Shown one piece after another: positions 1-6,467 of a stretch of DNA of 47,914 nucleotides. The stretch is taken from positions 1 through 47,914 of IMG/VR virus record IMGVR_UViG_3300031669_000048; one strand, 5' to 3'. The translations under genes and the position numbers were made by a program. Every line of letters begins with the position of its first letter. The stretch's first letter is position 1. Origin of the DNA: a virus. The notes beneath the pieces are model-generated. The model saw only the letters and a program-made list of their open reading frames with translations, made no database searches and was not told where the DNA came from.

Positions 1-47
1 CAGTTAGTGCGCGGTTTGTGTTGCGGTTAGTGTCGCACTTAGTTTCG
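1..47. repeat. Iteron array, second half (candidate replication origin)
   Basis: Units of about 12 bp with consensus CGGTTWGTGTYG run in tandem: 1-11 (one base short), 12-23, 24-35 and a weaker unit 36-47. They continue the two units at 47764-47787. The period of 12 bp equals four codons, so the initiator keeps its frame and encodes a T-N-R-N-like repeat. Iterons inside an initiator gene are a classic phage origin layout. Confidence 0.6.
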
Positions 48-127
48 TTTAAAACGACACAAGTCTCAAATGCCTTGATAGAGTAGAGTGCTGACTGTTG
101 CCCAGAACGGCTTTTAAATTCAATTCT
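1..127. repeat. Terminal direct repeat (contig overlap)
   Basis: The first 127 bases are identical to 47788-47914. An exact overlap of this length is typical of a de Bruijn-graph contig of a circular or circularly permuted molecule, so it is read as the closing overlap rather than a physical terminal repeat. An open reading frame continues cleanly across the joint, which supports circularity. Confidence 0.9.
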
Positions 128-343
128 GTTTAGTTGCTGTAGCCTGTGTCTGGCCCTGATTATCGCATCCTTTTTTAACCCTGTTTTTGTTTCCAGTGTC
201 GATAAAGCTACTGCAAATTCTGTTACCCATCCCGTCTTGTTGTTTATGTGCATCAATGCGTACCATAAAGCAATCGCGGAATCAGATATGGAATTTGTTT
301 CGAGCCAATCATAGAATGCGTTAATCTCCCGGATGTAGTTCAA
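1..343 (-). CDS. Replication initiator protein, N-terminal part (crosses the contig junction)
   Basis: This is the N-terminal half of a phage replication initiation protein that continues at 47435-47914; joined across the overlap it is 231 residues. The start is a TTG (MNYIREINAFYDWLE...) with a GGGAGG site eight bases upstream. Residues 1-85 form a helix-turn-helix domain of the kind found in Gram-positive phage initiators (WYALMHINNKTGW, GLKKDAIIRARHRLQQL). A short Thr/Asn-rich linker follows, encoded by the iteron array, and leads to the C-terminal domain at the other end of the window. It probably binds its own coding-region iterons to open the origin, as lambda O-type initiators do (inference). 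Confidence 0.85.
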   Translation of the reverse strand, partial: MNYIREINAFYDWLETNSISDSAIALWYALMHINNKTGWVTEFAVALSTLETKTGLKKDAIIRARHRLQQLNRIEFKSRSGQQSALYSIKAFETCVVLNETKCDTNRNTNRALT

Positions 344-359
344 TCCCCGCGCCTCCCGC

Positions 360-500
360 TTATATCTGATCTCCACCCCGGCCCTTAACAGGGCTACATT
401 TTGCACACGGCTTTCCTTTTGCGCCGTTATGCAGTTTTTTACATTCAGGGCACCGATGACGCTTCCCGTATGACCAACCAGTTCGCTTGCGAATTACCAC
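360..500 (-). CDS. Small zinc-ribbon protein
   Basis: A 46-residue ORF begins at a GTG preceded by GAGGAGG. It contains CPEC followed after 15 residues by CAKC, a four-cysteine zinc-ribbon pattern, in a very basic context (KRTGWSYGKRHR). It overlaps the 3' end of the upstream 60-residue gene in another frame and ends 17 bases before the initiator start. A nucleic-acid-binding role is likely but unproven. Confidence 0.6.
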   Translation of the reverse strand: MVIRKRTGWSYGKRHRCPECKKLHNGAKGKPCAKCSPVKGRGGDQI

Positions 501-627
501 GCCGCACCTCCTCGTTGAAGTGACATTCCCCGCACTCCCGCCGGTGCAACTCCGTCTCCCGCGACACCGTACACTTTGCGAGGCAACCCTCGCGGCGGTG
601 GAGGCAGCGGCAGGTTGGGGCGGTCAT
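445..627 (-). CDS. Small Cys-rich hypothetical protein
   Basis: This 60-residue ORF starts at an ATG that overlaps the TGA of the ASCH-type gene upstream (ATGA), indicating translational coupling, and has a GAGAGGA site. It carries seven cysteines in CRC, EGC, AKC and ECGEC motifs, which suggests a metal-binding fold. No family was recognised. Its tail overlaps the zinc-ribbon ORF in a second frame, so one of the two may be untranslated. Confidence 0.5.
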   Translation of the reverse strand: MTAPTCRCLHRREGCLAKCTVSRETELHRRECGECHFNEEVRRGNSQANWLVIREASSVP

Positions 628-1376
628 GGCTGCGTCCTCTCAAACTCCACAATCCACACCCAGGGGTTATCGTTCCAAAATGGTAGTTTTAATAGCTCAT
701 CCCAGACAAAAGCAAACTTAAACCGATATGGTTCGGGAATTTTATCATCTCTTAACTCAAAACTACTTCCACAGCCACACGACCATTGAAACCGTGTCTC
801 TTCATCATGTCTCCATCCACATGTTTCTCTTTTACCTGTTATGGGGTTATGGTGGGTGCAATCATGGCAATTTCCTGATATCCATTTATCATTCCAGTCT
901 TTATGTCTATAACTAGGGCAACAGTGATCTACACCCTCGGCCTTTGCATCTTCCTCGCTGATATCCTGCAACCGTTCCACCCTGACGTTTTTAACTTTCA
1001 GGAATATCCGGGCTGCTTTCCGGGGCATGTGGATGGAGGATTTCCATTTAAGGCCAGAGCGATCCCATCCATCGGCTTTGTAAATAAAAACATCTTTATG
1101 ATTTACGTTTTCCTGTGCCCACGTTTCCCGCACCCAGAGAACAGTTCCCTCCGACCCATAAGGGCAACGGAGATAAGAAGGAGATTCCATAGCTCGATCA
1201 ACGCCTATAAATAGATAGCCGGGAACCACAAGCGGTTTTCCCCATGCCAAACATTTATGGTCGCCAAAATCGTGCATAGTCGGTTGCGGCTTAATCACGC
1301 GCCTCGTTTGAGTCTTGCGACCCTCAAGGATTGCCTTGACCATCTCTGTTGAAAATAGTATTGGACGCTCCTTCAC
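624..1376 (-). CDS. ASCH/PUA-like phage protein
   Basis: This 250-residue protein opens with RPILFSTEMVKAILEGRKTQTRRVIKPQP, the N-terminus of a very common phage family related to the ASCH fold and often labelled morphogenetic protein. Later blocks (LWVRETW, IFLKVKNVRVERLQDISEEDA) are also family hallmarks, and there is a Cys-rich segment near residues 150-200. ASCH domains are beta-barrels that bind RNA or modified nucleotides; the phage role is unknown. The GTG start overlaps the stop of the upstream zinc-ribbon gene (GTGA), so it is translationally coupled. Confidence 0.8.
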   Translation of the reverse strand: MKERPILFSTEMVKAILEGRKTQTRRVIKPQPTMHDFGDHKCLAWGKPLVVPGYLFIGVDRAMESPSYLRCPYGSEGTVLWVRETWAQENVNHKDVFIYKADGWDRSGLKWKSSIHMPRKAARIFLKVKNVRVERLQDISEEDAKAEGVDHCCPSYRHKDWNDKWISGNCHDCTHHNPITGKRETCGWRHDEETRFQWSCGCGSSFELRDDKIPEPYRFKFAFVWDELLKLPFWNDNPWVWIVEFERTQP

Positions 1377-1498
1377 GCCTTCTCCCCCTCCTTCGGCGGC
1401 GGGATCTCAGCTCCGCACTCTACACAGCGCCAGGTACCCTCCGCATCTTCCGACCAGCGTTCCTCCCCGCATCCGGGGCAAATCCGTTTAACTGCCAT
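1373..1498 (-). CDS. Small zinc-ribbon protein
   Basis: This 41-residue ORF (MAVKRICPGCGEERW...) has paired CPGC and CVEC motifs, a compact zinc ribbon. It starts inside the 3' end of the upstream gene and its TGA overlaps the GTG start of the ASCH-type gene. The four-base overlaps on the early-operon side support translation. Function is unknown; nucleic-acid binding is the default guess for such ribbons. Confidence 0.6.
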   Translation of the reverse strand: MAVKRICPGCGEERWSEDAEGTWRCVECGAEIPPPKEGEKA

Positions 1499-1826
1499 CT
1501 TCTGGTACCTCCAGGGCGGCTTTGGCGATACAAGGCAAACAGTATTCCGTTAAACAGTCGAAACTTGGGAGGCATGAGCCGAACATCTCTTTGTTTTTAG
1601 AATTATCACAAGGCTGATAAGAGATAAGCCTTAATGCCTCTTCCATGCGCTTAACCCTCTCGGCATACTCCCGCCCATTCGCGGCGGCGAGTTCTTCGCG
1701 GAGGCGGGTGTTTTCAGCCTCGGCAGCCATTGCCCGGCGTATTGCATGTTTTGCCAACTTATGTGTATCAGATGTCAACCGTTGAATCCATTCTAGGTCT
1801 TGAGTTAAATCGCGTTTCTCACTCAT
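1488..1826 (-). CDS. Hypothetical coiled-coil protein
   Basis: This 112-residue protein starts at an ATG that overlaps the previous stop (ATGA), eight bases after GGAGG; a GTG three bases earlier is a poorer choice. The first 65 residues are heptad-like and charged (AEAENTRLREELAAANGREY), followed by a Cys-containing tail (DCLTEYCLPCIAKAA). No family was recognised. Confidence 0.6.
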   Translation of the reverse strand: MSEKRDLTQDLEWIQRLTSDTHKLAKHAIRRAMAAEAENTRLREELAAANGREYAERVKRMEEALRLISYQPCDNSKNKEMFGSCLPSFDCLTEYCLPCIAKAALEVPEDGS

Positions 1827-1981
1827 CACGACACCCTCCTTTTCATCTCCAGCGCCCGGTAATACTCCATCACCAGCCGGTCAACTACCAGACTCTGCCG
1901 GTACGCCTCCGGGGCTCCAAGCGTCATCTTCCGCAACTTGTCTCGCTCTCGCAGGAGCTCGCGGTATATGCGGTCAATCAT
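1826..1981 (-). CDS. Small helical protein, possibly Spo0E-like
   Basis: This 51-residue ORF starts with ATG 11 bases after GGAG and is coupled to the next gene by an ATGA overlap. It is predicted to be two amphipathic helices, with SLVVDRLVMEYYRALE in the second. The length and helix-turn-helix-hairpin pattern resemble Spo0E-family Asp phosphatases (usual signature SQELDxLI, here degenerate). That resemblance is weak, and a generic coiled-coil protein is equally possible. Confidence 0.5.
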   Translation of the reverse strand: MIDRIYRELLRERDKLRKMTLGAPEAYRQSLVVDRLVMEYYRALEMKRRVS

Positions 1982-2034
1982 AAATATTCACGCTCCTTGT
2001 GTGGGATTGGCGCGGGGTGGCCGCGCCTGGGGTG

Positions 2035-2709
2035 CTAGAACGGTACTTCCGAATCATCAAACCAAACTTCCTTGCCGTTTTCCAACTTCTCGAGAAATTC
2101 AATGAAATCGCTGGCTTGTTTCTTCGTTAGTTGCTTGCTGTCGTCAACCTTATATCGCTGACGCATCATCTTTTTAACATCTTCCGGCTTAATGCTCATT
2201 TTTGTCGTCACGGCATAGATTTTCTTGCGTTGTGGATCAGATAATAAGTCTCCGTTTTGCGTTAGTGGTTTACTGGTTGCCTCTGTGGTTGCTGTGGCTG
2301 CTTTTTTGTCTGTTGGTTTCGTGGCATGGTTTCCGTCATCGTCGTCCTCGGAGCTAATACCCAGAACAGCAGACAGCGCATAACGCCTGCCGTATGTAAT
2401 GGCACTACCAGCCCCCTGTGCCGTTGCTTTGTCTGCCTTAAGGATAAGGGGACAAGTCTCTATCCATTCCCCGGATTCGTGCATTAGTAGCGTTGTGATC
2501 ACGATCTTGTCACCATCACCGCTAGGAGCCTGCAAGAGTGATAATCCATGCTTGGCTAGAAGTGGACGGACATCGTTTAGAATGTCGGGAAGTGGAGCAT
2601 ATTTGCTTTTAAAGAAGGGGTTTTCTGCTGTGTTGGTAGGGTTTTTGACTTCGGACTGAAAGCCTACAAGTGCCTTGGCAATATTTTGGATACTTTCGGA
2701 TTTATTCAT
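2035..2709 (-). CDS. erf: ERF-family single-strand annealing protein
   Basis: This 224-residue protein matches the ERF superfamily of phage recombinases: AKALVGFQSEVKNP near the N-terminus, NPFFKSKYAPLPDILNDVRPLL, LSLLQAPSGDGDKIVITTLLMHESGEWI, and GAGSAITYGRRYALSAVLGISSEDDDDG around residues 98-125. ERF proteins anneal complementary single strands in phage recombination and genome circularisation. A Lys/Thr-rich linker leads to a helical C-terminal domain ending in WFDDSEVPF. That acidic-Pro-Phe tip is like the SSB C-terminal tail, so it may recruit SSB-binding host proteins (inference). Confidence 0.9.
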   Translation of the reverse strand: MNKSESIQNIAKALVGFQSEVKNPTNTAENPFFKSKYAPLPDILNDVRPLLAKHGLSLLQAPSGDGDKIVITTLLMHESGEWIETCPLILKADKATAQGAGSAITYGRRYALSAVLGISSEDDDDGNHATKPTDKKAATATTEATSKPLTQNGDLLSDPQRKKIYAVTTKMSIKPEDVKKMMRQRYKVDDSKQLTKKQASDFIEFLEKLENGKEVWFDDSEVPF

Positions 2710-2713
2710 GCCG

Positions 2714-3208
2714 TTACCTGATCCTTAAAGATTTTTCCTGCACTATTTCACACCCTGCCACATTTTCCCCGGCCTTTAACGCCGCCGCTATGAGTTTTTT
2801 ATCGGGAACCGTAGTCTGTGGGACTATCGTCAAAAATTTGGCCGGTATAGCTTTTTCGTCTAAAACTTTAACTGAGCCGGGTTTCTTCTGGAGCGAGATT
2901 GTAAATAACGGTGTTTTAACTTTGTCTAGTTTTAAATTCTCCAAGTGGAATTGAAGGTGATTTTTGAGCCAATCATGTTTGTTTTTAATGGAATCCTTGC
3001 GATTTTTCAGGCGTTGTATTTCAGTCTCAATAATATTAATATCTGCATCCATACTGTTTAGGATAACGGCAATATTTTGGCTCTTAGTGGCAATGTCGCC
3101 CTCTATGGTTTTAAGGGCGATACTTAAAGTTTCAGGCTCGATTGTGTCATCATCCATTAAAGCAGCGATGTTTTTGTAGTTTTCGGCTAATTCGTTCAAT
3201 GTTGGCAC
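2714..3208 (-). CDS. Siphovirus Gp157-like protein
   Basis: This 164-residue protein belongs to the Gp157 family found beside annealing proteins in many Gram-positive phages. A long coiled coil spans roughly residues 5-85 (LKTIEGDIATKSQNIAVILNSMDADINIIETEIQRL), then the typical W-L-K-x-L and KTPLFTISLQKKPGSVKVLDE blocks with a beta-rich tail. The family has been linked to phage resistance phenotypes in streptococci. It lies just upstream of erf in the same operon. Confidence 0.8.
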   Translation of the reverse strand: MPTLNELAENYKNIAALMDDDTIEPETLSIALKTIEGDIATKSQNIAVILNSMDADINIIETEIQRLKNRKDSIKNKHDWLKNHLQFHLENLKLDKVKTPLFTISLQKKPGSVKVLDEKAIPAKFLTIVPQTTVPDKKLIAAALKAGENVAGCEIVQEKSLRIR

Positions 3209-3219
3209 ATTATCAGCTC

Positions 3220-3366
3220 CTATCTGTACTCAATCACGCAAATGTCCAACCCGTTTGCGCATCGGCCATCCTCATTAAACCGGCAATAGGCTATGTTGCA
3301 GCGGATATCTTCCTCATAAACAGGTGGACCCTGTGCGATTTGGTCAACGATTTCCCAAAGCAACAT
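3220..3366 (-). CDS. Small Cys-rich protein
   Basis: This 48-residue ORF starts with ATG after a GAGGTGA site and ends 12 bases before the gp157-like gene. Four cysteines (IRCNIAYCRF, GRCANGLDIC) suggest metal or disulfide binding. No family was recognised. Its position within the tightly packed operon is the main support. Confidence 0.5.
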   Translation of the reverse strand: MLLWEIVDQIAQGPPVYEEDIRCNIAYCRFNEDGRCANGLDICVIEYR

Positions 3367-3376
3367 CGGTATCACC

Positions 3377-3574
3377 TCACAATCTCAAATTCTCCCGCAG
3401 CGCCGGTACTTCGCTTCCATCCGGTCGCTGCACCCTGTACACATCGCCCCGCAACCCTCGCTCCGGGCCACTGATGACCACCAGCGCCACCCCAGGTAGG
3501 AGTTTGTGTTCTGCGATTGTGCCCGGGGAGAGGCGGGTGGCTTGTGGGTGTTGCAGTGTTGGGTATCCGTACAT
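3377..3574 (-). CDS. Hypothetical protein, possible KOW/SH3-like fold
   Basis: This 65-residue ORF contains LLPGVALVVISGPERGLRGDVYRVQRPDG, a beta-rich stretch resembling KOW or SH3-like barrels. An overlapping frame from a GTG at 3584 gives a low-complexity Pro/Gly protein, so this frame was preferred. The start ATG sits close to an AAGGA site. Its stop overlaps the ribosome binding site of the next gene. Confidence 0.5.
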   Translation of the reverse strand: MYGYPTLQHPQATRLSPGTIAEHKLLPGVALVVISGPERGLRGDVYRVQRPDGSEVPALRENLRL

Positions 3575-3591
3575 ATTCCTTCACCCCTTAT

Positions 3592-3614
3592 GGGGATTGT
3601 TTTAAAAGTTGCCG
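3592..3614. repeat. Direct repeat with paired hairpins, copy 1
   Basis: The 23-bp sequence beginning GGGGATTGTTTTAAAAG recurs at 4280-4302 with one mismatch. Each copy is bracketed by two hairpins: here 3584-3595 (CCCC-TTAT-GGGG) and 3611-3630 (GCCGGG...CCCGGC). On the reverse strand the second hairpin is followed by ACTTTT, like a weak terminator. The two copies flank the 203-residue gene between them. Confidence 0.7.
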
Positions 3615-3642
3615 GGACCGTAGCCCCGGCATATTGGGAGAA

Positions 3643-4245
3643 CTAAACTTCTTTATCTCCATCCAAAAGTGCAGCTTTTTCCTGTAGGTTCTTGAGCATA
3701 TTGGGTATGTTTAATCTCTTGATTATGTCAACGGATAACTGGTTCCTTAAGTTTTCTTCCAACGTCTTGATAATTGTGTCTTCAGCTTCTTTTCTAGCAT
3801 TTTGGATTAAGTTACTGACCTTTGAGCCAAGTTCTTTTTCGAGATATTTATTGATAAGATATTCATTTATGGAAAGTTTCCTGTCGCTGTCATGCCTTGG
3901 AGTACATCCGTCTTTGTCGAAAACCTTTTTATTTAAAAATTCCTCATATCGCTTACCGACAAATTCACTTAAAGGCATAAATTGAACATTAGAGCTAAAA
4001 GTATCTTTCTTGTAAGGGATTTTCATATTTTCAACGCTGTTTTGTAGCGTCTCACCAAGGAAATTGTCAACAATTTCAGTTGTCTTTTGTTGAATCACCT
4101 CGCCCAATTTCTTAGTCATTTCTTTTGTAGCATCCGAAGTGATTTTTGTCTTGATAGATGAAATAATTTCCTCTTTTATTACCTCGTCTATATCGACGCC
4201 TTCGTCTAGCCAGCCTAAATCAACCTCAATTTTAAATTTAGCCAC
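3643..4245 (-). CDS. Hypothetical helical protein flanked by direct repeats
   Basis: This protein of about 200 residues is almost all alpha-helical and charged, with heptad-like stretches (KEEIISSIKTKITSDATKEMTKKLGEVIQ). No family was recognised. The GTG start is preferred because AAAGGATG lies seven bases upstream; an ATG at 4254 would sit on that site. The gene is visibly more A+T-rich than its neighbours and lies between two 23-bp direct repeats, which suggests a separately acquired cassette. Confidence 0.65.
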   Translation of the reverse strand: MAKFKIEVDLGWLDEGVDIDEVIKEEIISSIKTKITSDATKEMTKKLGEVIQQKTTEIVDNFLGETLQNSVENMKIPYKKDTFSSNVQFMPLSEFVGKRYEEFLNKKVFDKDGCTPRHDSDRKLSINEYLINKYLEKELGSKVSNLIQNARKEAEDTIIKTLEENLRNQLSVDIIKRLNIPNMLKNLQEKAALLDGDKEV

Positions 4246-4279
4246 GCTTATCATCCTTTCGATTAACCCCGGCCACGCC

Positions 4280-4302
4280 GGGGATTGTTTTAAAAGGTGC
4301 CG
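4280..4302. repeat. Direct repeat with paired hairpins, copy 2
   Basis: Second copy of the 3592-3614 repeat (22 of 23 bases identical). Its hairpins are 4267-4283 (CCCCGGC-CAC-GCCGGGG) and 4299-4312 (GCCGC-TAAT-GCGGC). The stems differ in sequence from copy 1 but keep the same geometry, which implies that the RNA fold matters. Confidence 0.7.
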
Positions 4303-4331
4303 CTAATGCGGCTAGTTGGGAGAGAGATTAA

Positions 4332-4514
4332 CTAATCCGTTACAATTAAAATACTTGCTGGCCCAGTTTCATTAATGTCTACCGGTCTATCGTCCCCGTC
4401 TCCATTTACATGCACCGAGTAACCCACGTAGGGATAAGCAATTACCTCTTGAACGCCTTCCCTGGTTCTTAACTCGTTGAATAAATCAGCAGTGCTAACG
4501 CCTTTTAAATCCAT
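4332..4514 (-). CDS. BC1881-family protein
   Basis: This 60-residue protein starts at an ATG with AAGGAGG 10 bases upstream; a longer frame upstream lacks a good site. STADLFNELRTREGVQEVIAYPYVGYSVHVN followed by GPASILIVTD matches the small BC1881 family common in Bacillus and clostridial phages and prophages. Its function is unknown. It lies next to the repeat-flanked gene in the early operon. Confidence 0.7.
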   Translation of the reverse strand: MDLKGVSTADLFNELRTREGVQEVIAYPYVGYSVHVNGDGDDRPVDINETGPASILIVTD

Positions 4515-4561
4515 GATTATCCTCCTTGGTATCAAATTTGAAGGGACGGCGCCGCAATGGT

Positions 4562-4855
4562 TTATTTCAGAACAATCTCCTTTTCGCCGTTCACCCAGCC
4601 TTCCTGATAATCGACCGGTTCCGGTTCTTCTTCGACCTTAACGGCACATTCGGCAACGTCTGACCAGTCCATGTTGTTTTCGGCCCAGTCAATTAACTTA
4701 TAGTCACTTGATAAGGCTTGATAATACAAATTTTCTTGCGATATGCCAAAATCTTGATCGTAGTAATAATCAGCCCTACTTGTAGCTATCACTCGGGCCG
4801 GCACATCCCACTTTGAACCGTCCGGCATCGTTACCCGCAGGTATTTTTCAGGCAT
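4562..4855 (-). CDS. Hypothetical protein
   Basis: This 97-residue acidic protein begins MPEKYLRVTMPDGSKWDVPARVIATSRADYYYDQD, a small beta-strand start, and ends with a Glu/Pro-rich tail. The start ATG follows AAGGAGG at good spacing. The opening is common in small phage early proteins, but no functional family is known to me. Confidence 0.65.
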   Translation of the reverse strand: MPEKYLRVTMPDGSKWDVPARVIATSRADYYYDQDFGISQENLYYQALSSDYKLIDWAENNMDWSDVAECAVKVEEEPEPVDYQEGWVNGEKEIVLK

Positions 4856-4902
4856 CCTGCTTCCTCCTTATTTCCACTCTGGACGCACCGAAATGTCGCC
4901 AG

Positions 4903-5151
4903 TCACCTCAGAAGGCAATGAAACTTGACGCCCTCGTATATCTTATAGGCCTCGCTGGTATACTGCGGATAGTCTCCCACCGCCCACGGCACTATGACTA
5001 CATCCCCCGGAACCTGCTCCATGTCACGCAAGCCAAGCACCTGAACGGAGATATTGTCATTGTTGATATACACAGAAATTGGATTTACAATAGCCTTTAC
5101 GGCCTTTAACGCCGCCTTTAGAGAATCTGTGGCTTCTGTGGCTTTGGACAC
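4903..5151 (-). CDS. Hypothetical protein
   Basis: This 82-residue ORF starts with GTG after AGGTGA. An N-terminal helix (TEATDSLKAALKAVKAI) is followed by beta-rich sequence. No family was recognised. A rightward promoter begins at the base after its start codon, so the two transcription units are divergent here. Confidence 0.6.
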   Translation of the reverse strand: MSKATEATDSLKAALKAVKAIVNPISVYINNDNISVQVLGLRDMEQVPGDVVIVPWAVGDYPQYTSEAYKIYEGVKFHCLLR

Positions 5152-5180
5152 TTGCTTTCACCTGCCCTTTCGCATATAAT
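5152..5180 (+). promoter_or_regulatory. Rightward sigma-A-type promoter for a short transcript
   Basis: TTGCTT and a perfect TATAAT are separated by 17 bases. No rightward gene follows; a strong terminator begins about 30 bases downstream, so the product would be a short RNA of about 55-60 nt. The -35 box is only a half match. Confidence 0.5.
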
Positions 5181-5186
5181 AGAAAT

Positions 5187-5243
5187 AACTTTAAACCAAG
5201 TTTTTCTTCAACGGACCGCTTCTCGCAAAAGCGGTCTTTTTAT
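5187..5243 (+). ncRNA. Candidate short RNA ending in a terminator
   Basis: The predicted transcript starts about seven bases after the TATAAT box and ends at a hairpin (GACCGCTT with AAGCGGTC, 5213-5234) followed by TTTTTAT. It contains no ORF. It lies between two leftward genes, antisense to the early-operon mRNA if that is read through. Its role is unknown. Confidence 0.45.
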
Positions 5244-5256
5244 ATTGCTGGCATCC

Positions 5257-5346
5257 CTACCACTCCCCCCGGAAGAATGCTCTCCATTGTCTATCCCGTT
5301 CGGACAGTTTGCGCTCGGCTAACCAACGCTTTATACGCTTGAGCAT
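5257..5346 (-). CDS. Very small basic protein
   Basis: A 29-residue ORF (MLKRIKRWLAERKLSERDRQ...) follows AAGGAGG at nine bases. It is Arg/Lys-rich and amphipathic. The good ribosome binding site and position in the operon support translation, but no homology is known to me. Confidence 0.4.
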   Translation of the reverse strand: MLKRIKRWLAERKLSERDRQWRAFFRGEW

Positions 5347-5360
5347 GAAATCACGCCTCC

Positions 5361-5651
5361 TTAAAATGGTTTAGGCTGTCTAAGCCCCTGGTTTGCATAT
5401 GCCGATACTATGCCGTTAGACTGCTCACACTCGGCGGCTCTCCGTAACCGTTTAAGCAGTGCTATGTCGTCCAGAACTTGCGGATCTCCGGATAAAACAT
5501 CTTGCACCTCTGAAATTATTACTTCGTATCCACTGTGTACTAGTGCCCGGACAATTCCGTCCGCATGATGAGAATCGCGAATCTCCACATCGACAGCCAG
5601 CTTCTCTTCTATGCCGCCCTTCTTGAGCATAAAAACCTGGATTTTAAACAT
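5361..5651 (-). CDS. Hypothetical protein
   Basis: This 96-residue protein starts at MFKIQVFMLKKGG, after an AAGGGGG site; an earlier ATG at 5690 has no such site. It has mixed alpha/beta character (VDVEIRDSHHADGIVRALVHSGYEVIIS). No family was recognised. Confidence 0.6.
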   Translation of the reverse strand: MFKIQVFMLKKGGIEEKLAVDVEIRDSHHADGIVRALVHSGYEVIISEVQDVLSGDPQVLDDIALLKRLRRAAECEQSNGIVSAYANQGLRQPKPF

Positions 5652-5683
5652 AATCAACCCCCTTATTTCTCCGGCCTCGCCGG

Positions 5684-5818
5684 TTACCATAGTTTAAATA
5701 GCCCGTTGAACGCCCACAGTATGCCTGTGATGGCTACCGCTGCCACCAGAACGTTGAACCCCTTATCGACGATGTACCCGATTAACGCATATCTAGCCAA
5801 CGTCTTGAGGGTTTGCAC
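5684..5818 (-). CDS. Small membrane protein
   Basis: A 44-residue ORF starts at GTG six bases after GGAGGTGG. One hydrophobic segment (FNVLVAAVAITGILWAF) makes a single-pass membrane protein likely. It overlaps the 3' end of the upstream zinc-ribbon gene. No family was recognised. Confidence 0.55.
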   Translation of the reverse strand: MQTLKTLARYALIGYIVDKGFNVLVAAVAITGILWAFNGLFKLW

Positions 5819-6179
5819 CTTGCTCCACCTCCTTGTCGCGAAACTTAAACACTACGCCGCAATTCCGACACCCAGCAACGATCACCTTGTCACCTTCGAG
5901 GTATCCGGGTTTGCCACCGCACTCCGGGCAATTCGGGCCGTCTGCCGTTCGGTGGGCCTCGATATGAACCACGGGCCACTCGCCTATAGGGGTCTGTATC
6001 GGTTCCCCCCTGCGCACGGTATAGCCGTCCATGTGTATCTTGCTAAGTTTGTAATTGTATAAAATCTGCGAGATAACTTCGTCCATGTGTACCCGGGATA
6101 GTTTGCCGTAAGCGTTAAGCCGAACGAGATCGTGGATTCTGGCGCGATCGGTTTTGGTTGGGAATGCGTGGATATTCAT
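5793..6179 (-). CDS. Zinc-ribbon-containing hypothetical protein
   Basis: This 128-residue protein has a helical N-terminal half and a C-terminal zinc ribbon (CPECGGKPGYLEGDKV..., CRNCGVVFKFRD) at residues 84-112. A ribbon at this place suggests nucleic-acid or protein contacts. It is the gene directly downstream of cro in the early leftward transcript, a usual place for early regulators. Confidence 0.6.
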   Translation of the reverse strand: MNIHAFPTKTDRARIHDLVRLNAYGKLSRVHMDEVISQILYNYKLSKIHMDGYTVRRGEPIQTPIGEWPVVHIEAHRTADGPNCPECGGKPGYLEGDKVIVAGCRNCGVVFKFRDKEVEQGANPQDVG

Positions 6180-6189
6180 GGCGATCCTC

Positions 6190-6432
6190 CTATTCTGTGC
6201 CAGTAGACCGGTTCAACAACTTGCCGTTGTTGTTTAAGACTAAAAAAATGATATAGTCCGTACTAACTCCGTATATATCTGCCAGCCTCTTTATTTTTTT
6301 TGCTTTCAATCCTCGCTCACCGCGCTCAATAGCACCATAACCTTGCGGTGTCATGTCTAACAATTTTGCAATATCCGCTTGAGACAAATCCTTGCTTTCT
6401 CTTAGTTTGGCAAGGGTTTTAAATTCGTTCAT
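6190..6432 (-). CDS. Cro-like HTH regulator
   Basis: This 80-residue XRE-type repressor reads LSQADIAKLLDMTPQGYGAIERGERGLKAKKIKRLADIYGVSTDYI, a complete helix-turn-helix. The second ATG is chosen because AAGGAGGGG lies six bases upstream. It is the first gene of the early leftward operon, divergent from the CI-like gene. The operator ACAACTTGCCGTTGT occurs inside its 3' end and others lie at its promoter, so it and CI probably compete for the same sites. Confidence 0.8.
   Translation of the reverse strand: MNEFKTLAKLRESKDLSQADIAKLLDMTPQGYGAIERGERGLKAKKIKRLADIYGVSTDYIIFLVLNNNGKLLNRSTGTE
6216..6230. promoter_or_regulatory. Operator-like site inside cro
   Basis: ACAACTTGCCGTTGT differs by one base from the promoter-spacer operator at 6474-6488. 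Its location within the last codons of cro resembles a downstream auxiliary operator. Confidence 0.55.
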
Positions 6433-6448
6433 TTCCATCCCCTCCTTG

Positions 6449-6463
6449 ACAACGTGTCGTTGT
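6449..6463. promoter_or_regulatory. Operator in the cro leader
   Basis: ACAACGTGTCGTTGT is a near-perfect 15-bp palindrome that lies between the leftward -10 box and the cro ribosome binding site. It shares ACAAC and CGTTGT arms with the other two strong sites. Confidence 0.65.
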
Positions 6464-6467
6464 AACA

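Noticed and set aside
1-127. Physical terminal redundancy of the virion genome
   Set aside because: An exact 127-bp overlap is the typical k-mer closing overlap of a circular contig, and an ORF runs straight through.
4868-4906. 12-residue ORF between small early genes
   Set aside because: Too short to support, with no clear ribosome binding site.
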